From the NCBI GenBank assembly GCA_003255025.1, contig QANY01009329.1, forward strand, positions 384,866 to 448,865: 64,000 nucleotides of DNA, read 5' to 3'. The notes below the pieces were generated by a model. It searched no databases. It saw only the letters and a list, made by a program, of their open reading frames with translations, and was not told where the DNA came from. Source of the DNA: Datisca glomerata. Its lineage: Eukaryota > Streptophyta > Magnoliopsida > Cucurbitales > Datiscaceae. The position numbers and the translations under genes were made by a program. Below, one piece after another: positions 55,047 to 64,000 of this stretch. How positions within the stretch are numbered: the stretch's first letter is position 1; the number at the start of each line of letters is the position of its first letter.

Positions 55047-56535
55047 AGTAATCTATATTAATTACACAATATATAAATCAACATTTCTTACTAGCTATGG
55101 TAAGAAAATAATTTATTATCAGTTATGGTAAGTAATATTTAAATAGGATATTTCTTACCAAATTAAGTCTAAGGAGACTTAACAGTTTTCAGTACGTACA
55201 ATTATTTTTTTCACTCTTTTTTTTTATTTTATTCATAACCTTTTAGTTAAGCTATTGCATTGATTATTAATTATATGCTTCAATTTACCAAAGTACTTTG
55301 TTTTTATAAGAAAAGATTATATTTATGAGCTAGTACCGAATCTCATATCACATATAGAAAAAGTCTTATTATGATTAATTAAACTAACAGTAACAAACCT
55401 TGATCTTTAATCTACAAAGAGAGGGGATCTTGGAGTAACATATGGTTGATAAATTAATCCATACATTATTTTCACAACCCCCACAATGCCCATCAACTTA
55501 CATGTGGTCCATGGCTATTATTCATTGCTTTCCATACAATAAACAAACGTATGCTTTACTAATACAAACATTTAAATTAACAATCCAATAGTCTAATTTG
55601 AACATTCACATTAATTGTTTTGTAGAATCCATTCACTACTTACGGTGGAAAAAAACTATTAATTAAACATGCATATATGGTACATCAATTTTGCTATCAA
55701 ATTTTTACGGTACATGTGCATGCGCATAGTTACCAAATTTGGGGATGGTAAAAATATTGAGTGCTATTTAGTAAGTATTCTACAAGTATCAAACGGTCAA
55801 ACACTTGATAAAAATTTGATCAATAATACATTATATGTAGTCATTTAGATACATGTATTAAACGTATATTATATGTTTCAATTTATAAAAAATTTGACAT
55901 AAAAAATAAGGATTATAAACATATAATAATTAAAAAATATAACATTTATATGTCAAAACACAAAAGAATCACTCATTATAATGAAAAATGATTAAACAAC
56001 TTTATTAATCAGATAATTACAAATCATTGATTATCTAAAATACAAAAAAAGTAGAGTTGATATATACATTTTGTACTTAATTGAAAACAATTTAGAATAA
56101 ATAAATATTAATATATTATTTTACTTTATCCAATTTAAAATTAACTATATTCATAGTTTTAAAATAATAAAAATTCTATTACTATACTTTAATAAAATAT
56201 TTGTCATTGAAAATGATTGAAAACTAAAAAGTCGTTGGATGGAGAGGTCAGGTCTCTAGCATCCTATCTTATGTAAAAATTATTTCTATCTTTTCATTAT
56301 CCTCTCGTCCAGTTGCTCAATGTTGCTATGGTTGCTATGGTTGGTTATGTTCTGTAATCAACTACCTTGAGCAAGTAGCTACTGTTGGTTTAGAGCAAGC
56401 AAGGAAAGGTAAGAATAGATTAGATCAATCAAGACAGGTAGCTAGGTAGTTAGTTGATCCTATCCAAAATTACTTGATTCTTTGATTTTTTTTTATCTCA
56501 ACACTGGCATTTTGCCAAAGGTGAATTATTTTTAT
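55047..56535. other. AT-rich non-coding; displaced upstream region of the CLE-like gene
   Basis: No reading frame or repeat recognised. Before copia B inserted, 55047 onward was contiguous with 50377 and so formed the upstream promoter of the CLE-like gene. TTCTTACCA-type words recur at 55080-55170. Two adjacent copies of GTTGCTATG lie near 56325. Confidence 0.45.
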
Positions 56536-58110
56536 TTACTTGTCTTCACTGAGATTCGTACTGTCAAATGGGTATTGGGAGTCTTGAAATGTCTCATAGG
56601 CCCATTGTGGATGGACGTGACCCTTTAATTTATTTTTATCCTTCAATTGCTTAGGGAAATTAGCCTTGGATGATTGGCCTTTCTGGATATTTGGTTCAAT
56701 TGGGTGATCTAACTCTACATATGATTCAGAGTAAGAATTATTATCTTCTAAAAGGAGAAGTACTTTTTGGATTAATTCTTGCTTCAATTTGGACTTTAGC
56801 TTTATGGTCTTTGATTTACCCGTTGAAGAGGGTTTGGATTCTTTGGATGAGTTTAAATTGGATGGTTTTATTTATGGAGTTAAGTTAATAGGCTCATTAA
56901 TTTTTAATGGAGTTTGAGTAAAATAATTTGCTAGTCTCATATTAGAATGGGACGTTGTAAGTTCATGATTGATGGATGCAACAATTTTTTAGGTATTCAA
57001 TTTATCCCACCATTTAACATAATATTTTCTGGTGAGGATTCCATCTTCAATTGAGTATTTATTTGTAAAACAGAATAATTGGGGCAAAGAAACCTCAATT
57101 GATGAGGGATTGTATGTTTTCAAAAATAAATCAAAACTTTGTTGAAATTCAATTAGAAATATTTCTAAGACAAAACCATGAATGGACTACCATCTTAAGA
57201 ACCAATTTGGAAAATTAATTTTGAAATTCTTTTCAAAATTTAAAATCCATGATTGGGAAAATAATGATAATGTCTTTTATTTAAAAGAATTTTGGAACCT
57301 GAAGGATGGACTTTCCATTCTTTCATGGTTATGATTTTGAGAATACAGAAGGAATGATAGAGGATTCTTCCTTCAATATTTTTTATTGGACTAATATTAA
57401 TAGATTTAGTTGCTAAGAGAATGTTTCTATAGAAACTGAGATTTTTATCTCTGTGGCTAGGGACAAAGTGGAATTCTGGGAGAAAATGCGCTTTTGCTAT
57501 TTTAGCAGGATCTTTCAAATGAACAAATGATGGCTCAATATGAAAGAGTATATTAATAGAAATTTTTCTGAAATAAGGAGATGATTTTTTGTATTTTGCA
57601 ATTGGCTGATGGAATGATTGGGCATTAAAAGGTTGGGTAATTGAGAAAGGGTCAAATTGATTGATCAGGGTTGATTTGTAATTGGGTATGATGGACCCAA
57701 GAATAGTTAATTGGGTTTGGTTAGGAGTAGAAGACTCCTCAATAATTGAACCATCCATTATTCTCACACAATTTCTAAAAGCAATATTGATTCTTTTAGT
57801 TAAGGATTCTACAGCATGTCTATGATTTTTTTAAAATCTGTCAGGCATGACGAAGAAAGTTTCTTCTAGTATCAGAAAGTCTTTGACTGTTTTATCTGAA
57901 AATTTAATTTTAAAAATTACTTGTCCCAATATGTTCACATTTAAAATTTTTATGTTATCATAACATATTTCATTATCTTTCTGAAAACCTATTTTTTCAC
58001 CATTGAATTAAGGGTGCATTGAAATCATGTTTCAATCCAATTTCTTCCAAAATTTTATCCAATTCATCAATCCATGTATTTCTTGAATATTCAAATCCAT
58101 TATGACCATA
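56536..58110 (-). pseudogene. Caulimovirid-like or related retroelement polyprotein fragment
   Basis: Read from high to low, pieces include ILEETFFVMPDRF, RHAVESLTKRINIAFRN and MDGSIIEESS (57240-57767 onward), then FDPFSITQPFNAQSFHQP, ISINILFHIEPSFVHLKDP and EGRILYHSFCILKIITMKEW. A Ser/Lys-rich tail ends at 56536. I remember this combination from plant pararetrovirus-like polyproteins (region around the movement protein), but no movement-core, protease or RT motif is visible here, so the family call is tentative. Stops at about 57830 and several frame breaks. Not collinear with the pararetrovirus at 17048-24382. Confidence 0.4.
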
Positions 58111-58112
58111 AA

Positions 58113-58560
58113 TAATGAATGGTAATACAATAAAAAATGCTACGACAGCGGCCAAAAAATACTATCATAGCATTTTTTAAACGTGATGTCTGCCAACGTT
58201 ATAAAAAGTTTGACCCTACCATAACCTTTTTTCTGCTATGAAAAATGCTATCAAAACTATTTTATAGTATTTTAAAAATGCTATAATAAGTGTACTATAG
58301 CGTTTATGACTCGCTATGATACACTTTCTATAACGTTTCTAAAATGCTATCGAAAGTCTTTCTATAGCATTTTATAAATGGTATTATAAGTGTACCATAG
58401 TGCAGGGTATACTCATAATAGCATTTGAAAAACGCTATAAAAAAGTTTTATAGCATTTCTTAGCTTTTGATAGCACTTTTTTATGTCATTACCTTTTCTA
58501 TTGCACTTTTCTATTTGTATAGTGTTTATAGCATTTCTATAGCGTCTTTTATTAATAGCC
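58113..58560. repeat. TATAGCATTTT-type inverted repeat block
   Basis: At least a dozen direct and inverted variants of CTATAGCATTTT and AAAATGCTATA over 450 bp, the pattern of transposon subterminal regions. A candidate end CTATTTGTATAGTG lies at 58511-58524. No matching flank or partner end is certain. Confidence 0.55.
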
Positions 58561-59083
58561 TGTATTTTAATTCCTCAAAATATATTTAAGAAAATATTTA
58601 ATAACATAAACAACAAAATCAGAAAAATCATATATTATCGTATTGAATTTCACAAATTTCTTACACATAATAATATATGGTTCAGAAGAAATTACATCTC
58701 AAATAAATAAATTCTAGAATACTCTAAAAAAAAATATGGTCGCAATAGCCGGCATATTGCATCTAAATCCTTAATATGTTGCTTGACTAGCTTGCTCTCC
58801 ATATATATCATCACAAGGGAGATAGGGCTCTCACAATGCACTTTTCTCAAATAGGCAAATTTTGTAAGAATAGACTACTGGCAGGCTTGAATTGCCTCAA
58901 TCAATTCAAGAATAGTTCAAATGTCAGTTCTCTAGACATAATACTAAACAATGAATTTTTTTTATCAAGTATTACTTCAACCTTTCTAAAACATACAGAT
59001 ACTGTAAACTCTTGATTTAAAGTAGAACGAACTAGTAATGTATACTAGTTACAACATTAGATGCTATATTAATAAATGCATAC
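58561..59083. other. Exon-like and repeated sequence
   Basis: The minus strand at 58740-58900 can be read as IEAIQACQ, then LTKFAYLRKVHCESP and KQHIKDLDAICRLLR with a stop; the source gene is not recognised. 58877-59021 is duplicated at 59989-60122. Confidence 0.35.
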
Positions 59084-59395
59084 CTTTATAAGAAACAAGA
59101 TCCCACTGACTTAGTGCAGCCAAGCCAGTGTCAAAAGTTTTGCAGGATAATTTACTGAAAAACAATGCACTCAGAGCGGTGTCACAAAAAATTTGACTTG
59201 AAGTATTCTTCCCACCCTCCCAAAAATAAAATTGAACAAAAATCATCGACTTTCTTTACACTTTACCACACTAACACGATCATGTAAATTATGAAAGTAA
59301 TACATACCACATAAATCATTAACTTTCTTAGCCATGTCCTAAATTTCCTTCTCTACCTTCCTAATACATGCAGAATAGGGTCCTAAACCCTGCAT
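59084..59395 (-). pseudogene. RPT1: Fragment of a 26S proteasome subunit RPT1 gene
   Basis: Two exon-like pieces on the minus strand. The first (about 59395-59308) reads GLGPYSACIRKVEKEI, a stop, then DMAKKVNDLCG with a GT splice donor at 59307-59306. The second (59156-59084) follows an AG acceptor and contains DTGLAALSQWDLVSYK, then a GT donor. Plant RPT1, an AAA ATPase of the 19S regulatory particle, has GLGPYS...DLCG and DTGLA.PSQWDLVS.K in the same order near its N-terminus. The in-frame stop and the absence of the ATPase domain make this a relic, probably captured or duplicated DNA. Confidence 0.75.
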
Positions 59396-59911
59396 TAATG
59401 TTTGGAATAAGTCAAAAAAGAAAAGTAAAAAATAATCAACCATATAATAATAGGAATTGAAAATAAAAACATCACTAACCAAAGTAAGTATAAGTACTAC
59501 TTATTACTATTTATGGTTATAACATAGTCAAACCATGAAGCACGTCAACCAAGTTAAAGAACCACCACTCATCTATCGCCTTACGCCTAAGCATGTTCCA
59601 ACAATTAGTACGTGATCTATGAAGAATTTTTAGGTAGGTTGAATATTGCAGCCTAACTTAAAGGGGTAGAAAATTGCTCATGTTCAGAACTTTAGTCACA
59701 CAACCTATTAGATACATGTACTATCTAGAGTTAGCAGTGAACAACACAACATCAGCCATCAGAATCAATACCAGCTTAGCATTATCATGCAATAATGTTT
59801 CATCAGAATAGATGATGTACTACAATATCATATGCAACAAGTCCTAGAAGAACAATGAAATATTTAGTTTCTTTCAACAATAGTATGAAAAGTATTAACC
59901 TATTTATATAC

Positions 59912-60122
59912 CTTTTGAGCATCCAAGGAATGACAATCATAAAAGTCGTGGTCGTGTAGTGCAATTAAAGCACATTTTTGTTGTAGAGCTGGCAGGCTTC
60001 AATTAATTCAAGAATAGTTCAAATGTCAGTTCTCTAGATAAAATACTAAATAATGAATTTTTTTATCAAGTATTACTTCAACCTCACTAAAACATACAGA
60101 TAAAGTAAACTCTTGATTTAAA
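59912..60122 (-). pseudogene. Unidentified exon-like fragment next to a duplicated segment
   Basis: The minus strand has LQQKCALIALHDHDFYDC followed by HSLDAQK and a GT donor at 59911-59910. The segment 59989-60122 repeats 58877-59021. Parent gene not recognised. Confidence 0.35.
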
Positions 60123-60283
60123 CCAAGAATTGCATGCTCATAGATTCATGGAAGAAAGGACCAACTCTAAAGAAATTTGCTGATTAAAGCTCTAGAAATA
60201 AGAGAAAAGGACAACTGCAAAGTTGTTTCAATGCTCAAGGCTAATGTAAAGTATACAAAAATGTCATCTGGACCTCAAACTAC

Positions 60284-60387
60284 CTGAATTACAGCATCTT
60301 TCCACAGTCTCTATTTCCTGTGCGAGCTCCTTTGTGAGCCGAGGGTAATCTAATATGCCTCCAAATTTTTTCTCTCTCCCTAATTTC
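60284..60387 (-). pseudogene. Unidentified exon-like fragment
   Basis: On the minus strand an AG acceptor (60389-60388) precedes 104 bases that read KLGREKKFGGILDYPRL and TKELAQEIETVERCCNS without a stop, followed by CAG and a GT donor at 60283-60282. Splice signals on both sides suggest a real exon from a host gene that I cannot name. Confidence 0.4.
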
Positions 60388-61071
60388 CTGGAATAAAGCA
60401 AATAATCAACTAAATATATATGAAACATAACTTTTGAACAACAGGCAAATAGATCTTAAAATTAGTTATGTTACTAAAGAAAAGGAAAGGCATAACCAAG
60501 ATGAATTTTCCATGTGTAACATTAATAACATTAGTCTGTTACTAAAGATCAGAAACGAAGTACACAAACTTTAAAGCTAGGCCTATATATTGGAATTGTA
60601 ACTGATTAGAACTGTGGATAATCCTTCAACTTGGAGATGATAAATGATCTTCCAATCTGTAAAAATTTCAGAATATGATGTTATAATTTATAATTAATAA
60701 TATGCAACCTTGTTACAACCAGGGATAAGTGTAATTGCTCGTTAATAGTTCAAGAAACAACTATATTACTTCATAAAACTATGACTTTTGCTTCTTTTTC
60801 TTTCTTTCTTTTTTTTTTTAACTAGAAAAAAGACTTCTGATTTTCAATATCTAAAGGAAANGTTTAAATTTCCAAGTCATTCAAAACTTTATGATTAATT
60901 TCTCTCGTGTAGCAATCAGTTGCATCTAATAATGTTTTTTTATCCATCTTCATATACTTGTTACTATATGTATCTCGCTTCTCATTATTTTTACTACTAC
61001 TAATTAATACACAAAATAAAATGTTGCTAGACAAAATGTTCACATTATTAGCATTTGAGAAAGAAACTTAC

Positions 61072-61124
61072 ATGTAATCTTCCTGCTTCACAGTTGAATC
61101 ATAAACTGGACATTTAGCATATTT
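61072..61124 (-). pseudogene. Unidentified exon-like fragment
   Basis: On the minus strand, 53 bases after a TAG acceptor read KYAKCPVYDSTVKQEDY and end at a consensus GTAAGT donor (61071-61066). It may belong to the same gene as the 60284 exon. Confidence 0.35.
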
Positions 61125-61990
61125 CTAGTCAAGTACCTAAAAATATCAGCAATTAGAAAAAGAACTCTAATTAGAAAGTGCATCCAACATCCATCTTTTT
61201 TCTTTCTTTTGATTAGAAAAATAAGGTTTCCATCTCACAAAGGGGTAAGGACTAGATGTAATGATCATGTAAAAGGTCCCACTCACTACATTTTCCCACC
61301 AGAGGCATGCTGAATAATTTTTGCATTTCGATGCGGACACTAGAAATTTATCAGGACAAATAATAGTTAGGTTTGATCTTTCTTTCTCACTATAGCAAGA
61401 CCAAACCAGATGATTACAAATGGTTGTATATACTATGCCTCTACTTTAGTAAGACATTGATATTCTACATCGCCTTGTATGGAGCAGATACAATAATCCC
61501 TAAAATGTATAAATCTAACATGGAAGCATTTTTCTAGTACGTGCTAATCCCAGAACTATTACTGCTTATATATAAATTTAGTGAAGTATTTTTTTTATTT
61601 TGTGCAAATGATGATCCATGCAAGGGATGATAAAATATTGAGATACCTCGTAATTAATGTAGGATCAATATGGCAATTCCAGAGGGGGTGAATTGGGTGA
61701 TCGTTTTCAAATTAAATACTTTTTGCAATCAAGTGGAAAATGAATGTTTAAGAATGAACTTCAATGTTCCACGAGTTTAACTCTTGAAATGATAAATAAG
61801 TAATAGATAAAAGTGTTAAAGTAAATAATGCTTGGGTTAATATAAATTCGGAAATACAAAGCAAGCAAATAAAATAATTATGAAAACTTAAAGTGCAGAA
61901 ATTAAAATGTGAAAATTAAGTGCGAGAAATTGAAGTGCGAAAAATAAATAGTACGAAATAAAAATAGAAGAAGGAGAAGAAGATAACAAT
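61125..61990. other. Non-coding; start of the SIRE-like element flank
   Basis: No gene. CCAGAGGGGGTGAATTGGGT at 61678-61697 is a phrase often seen near copia LTRs. A run of AGTGCGAAAATTAAGT-like repeats lies at 61890-61950. LTR borders not resolved. Confidence 0.35.
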
Positions 61991-62189
61991 TCATTGAGAC
62001 AAAAAATGTATGTAATCAAAATAATTTAATTTATTCCCCCTAAATATATGCTTACCCATCAAGATAAAAACATAACTCTTAAGCATATTCTATTTTCTCC
62101 CCCTTTATTATCATAAAAAGAATTAACTAATAATAATGAGGAAAAATACTTTTATCTTGACATGGTAAGTAGAAAAAAATTATTTAACA

Positions 62190-63600
62190 AATATCTAAAA
62201 TTCCTAAAGCAAGCCTATTTTTACAGAAACTTTCAACATTTAATGATTTTATGAAAATATCCGTAAGTTGATTTGTAGTGTTTACAAACTCCAGTGAAAT
62301 ATCCTATTTTTGCACATGATCTCGAATAAAAAGATGTCTAAGATCTATATGCTTAGTACGAGAATGCAAAATAGGATTTTTTATACATTAATTATGCTAG
62401 TATTATCACATCTAATAGGAATATTTTTAAAAACTAAACCAAAATATTTTAGACTTTGCTTCATCCACAATAACTACCAGTAGAAATATATTTAGCTTCA
62501 ACAGTTGATAGTGCTACTAAATTTTATTTTTTGCTAAACCAAGAAACAAGTGAGTGTCCTAAAATTGGCATGTACGACTCATATTTTTTCTATCGGTTAA
62601 GCTCTCAGCAAAATCCGAATCAGAATACCCAATTAAATCAAGATTATCATATTTTGGATACCAAAGGCCAAATTTAGTTGTTCCAAGTAAATATTTAAAA
62701 ATTCTTTTAATAGCTAGTAAATGTGATTCTTTGGGACAAGTTTGAAAACGAGCACATAAACATACACTAAACATGATATCGGGTCTACTAGCAGTTAAGT
62801 AAAGTAGATATCCAACCATACCTCGATATTTCTTTATATCGACGTCCTAACCTTTCTCATCTTTGTCTAGCTTTGTCGTGGTACCCATAGGAGTATTACT
62901 AGCCTTCACATTTTTCATACCAAACTTCTTGAGAAAATCTTTGGTGTATTTTTCTTGGTTTATAAAGATCTCATCCTTCATTTACTTAATTTGTAGTTCA
63001 AGGAAGAAGTTCAATTCTCTCATCATGCTCATTTCAAACTCCTTGATCATAGAGCTTGCAAAATTCTTACACAAAGATTCGTTAGTGGCACCAAAAATTA
63101 TATCATCTACATATATTTGGACAATTAAGATATCATTGCCTTTTGATTTTATGGAGAGGGTGTTATCTATTTTACCCATGTTAATCCATCATCAATAAAA
63201 AATTTATTTAGCATTTCGTACCAAGCACTAGGAGCTTGTTTTAGTCCATAGAGAGCCTTTTTAAGTTTATACACGTGATTTGAAAAATTTAAACTTTAAA
63301 AACTGGGTGGTTGTTACATAAACTTCCTCCATGATGTGTCCATTTAAAAAGGCACTCTTGACATCCATTTAATATAAAATAAAATCTTTGAAACATGCAA
63401 AGGCTAATGGCATTCTTATTGACTCAAGTCTAGCAACGGGACCGAAAGTTTCATCATAATCTAAACCTCCTTCTTGATTATATCCTTGCGCCACTAATCT
63501 AGCTTTATTTCTAATAACAATACCATTTTCATCTACTTTATTTCTAAACACCCACTTAGTACCAATTACCGAGTGTATAGGAGGTCTAGACACAAGTTCC
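62190..63600 (-). pseudogene. SIRE-like RT and RNase H, broken
   Basis: 63369-63593: GTKWVFRNKVDENGIVIRNK, ARLVAQGYNQEGGLDYDETF and PVARLESIRM. 62982-63179: VQIYVDDIIFGATNESLC with the catalytic YVDD. 62559-62819: VGYLLYLTASRPDIMFSV, then RIFKYLLGTTKFGLWY and GYSDSDFA, the RNase H start. The remaining RNase H is in broken frames to about 62190. The RT palm motif near 63350 is disrupted. Confidence 0.85.
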
Positions 63601-64000
63601 CATACATGACTACATTTTCAAATTGATTAAGTTCTTCTTGCGTAGCAACTATCCAATATTCATCTTTTTCGGCCTCTATAAAATATTTAGGCTCAAGTTG
63701 AGAAATAAAAGTAACGTTACCAATACTATGAAGCGTAGAGTGGGTCTCTACCCCTTTTGATATGTCTCCCACTAAGAGCTCATTTGGATGATCTTTTACA
63801 AACTTTCATTCTTTTGGAAGTTAGTTGCAATCGTGTACTTTGACATTTTCTTGGGGAGAGTGACCCTTCATTAGTATTGATATTAACTTGTTCTACCCTT
63901 CTTATAATTTCATCGTCTTGATAATAAAAGATGTTAGAGGGGATAGATTCATCAAAGACAACATGCATGGATTCTTCCACAACTAATGTTCTTCTATTAA
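63601..64000 (-). pseudogene. Linker between integrase and RT of the SIRE-like element
   Basis: Pieces 63780-63980 (VVFDESIPSNIFYYQDDE) and 63566-63772 (LEPKYFIEAEKDEYWIVATQ, then EELNQFE) correspond to the VVFDE and WI.AM.EEL.QFE segments before RT in SIRE-type copia elements. It continues past the window end. Confidence 0.75.

Larger units (their letters stand above)
61991..64000 (-). mobile_element. SIRE-like Ty1/copia remnant, running off the window
   Basis: Minus-strand copia Pol, C-terminal half: RNase H (about 62190-62560), RT (62559-63600) and the acidic linker before RT (63566-63980). A polypurine-like tract AAAGGGGGAGAAAATAG lies near 62094-62110 (minus). Stops and frameshifts throughout. 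The phrase YVDDIIFGATNESLC is typical of the SIRE/Maximus lineage. Confidence 0.75.

Noticed and set aside
1..64000. tRNA, rRNA, microRNA or organelle-derived genes
   Set aside because: The only tRNA-like words found are short primer-binding sites next to LTRs or the viral leader; no cloverleaf, rRNA or plastid gene was recognised by eye.

Overview
This is nuclear DNA of a flowering plant, probably a eudicot. It is AT-rich and dominated by nested, mostly decayed transposable elements. Every lineage seen is a plant one: Ty1/copia, Tat-type Ty3/gypsy with an extra RNase H, an L1-type LINE, CACTA transposons with 3-bp target duplications, and an endogenous caulimovirid. Nothing bacterial is present. 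One ambiguous base (n) lies at 60861. The exact species cannot be read from the sequence.

Layout. 1-4267: 3' part of a copia element with a 2.07-kb LTR. 4512-9565: a complete, largely non-coding CACTA element flanked by GAT/GAT, carrying an unusual array of about 18 palindromes; it sits in a decayed retroelement. 11071-15918: a second decayed copia. 17048-24382: an endogenous pararetrovirus on the minus strand in circularly permuted order. 24720-25870: a CACTA transposase (TNPD-type) remnant, split by a Tat gypsy element (25871-36315, minus). 36405-45560: an L1-type LINE on the minus strand, split in its ORF1 by copia copy A (40450-45038, plus). 45805-49410: a second complete CACTA element (TTG/TTG). 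50383-55041: copia copy B (minus), the most intact element, flanked by GTTAT/GTTAT. 56536-58110: part of a caulimovirid-like or related polyprotein. 58113-61640: hairpin repeats and fragments of host genes, including the proteasome gene RPT1. 62000-64000: a SIRE-like copia on the minus strand, running out of the window.

The one recognisable host gene is at 49987-50253 (minus): a CLE-type (CLAVATA3/ESR) peptide-hormone precursor with a signal peptide at the start and a CLE motif near the end. It is complete in length but has an in-frame TAA at codon 25. It lies between CACTA element 2 and copia B. Copia B inserted about 20 bp upstream of the gene's TATA box and in the same orientation, so its 3' LTR faces the gene.

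Other points: copies A and B share a UGA codon between Gag and Pol at the same position. The pararetrovirus holds a perfect 98-bp inverted copy of part of its own RNase H. The Tat element has a 140-bp higher-order tandem repeat before its 3' LTR. Family names come from reading motifs and were not checked by database search.
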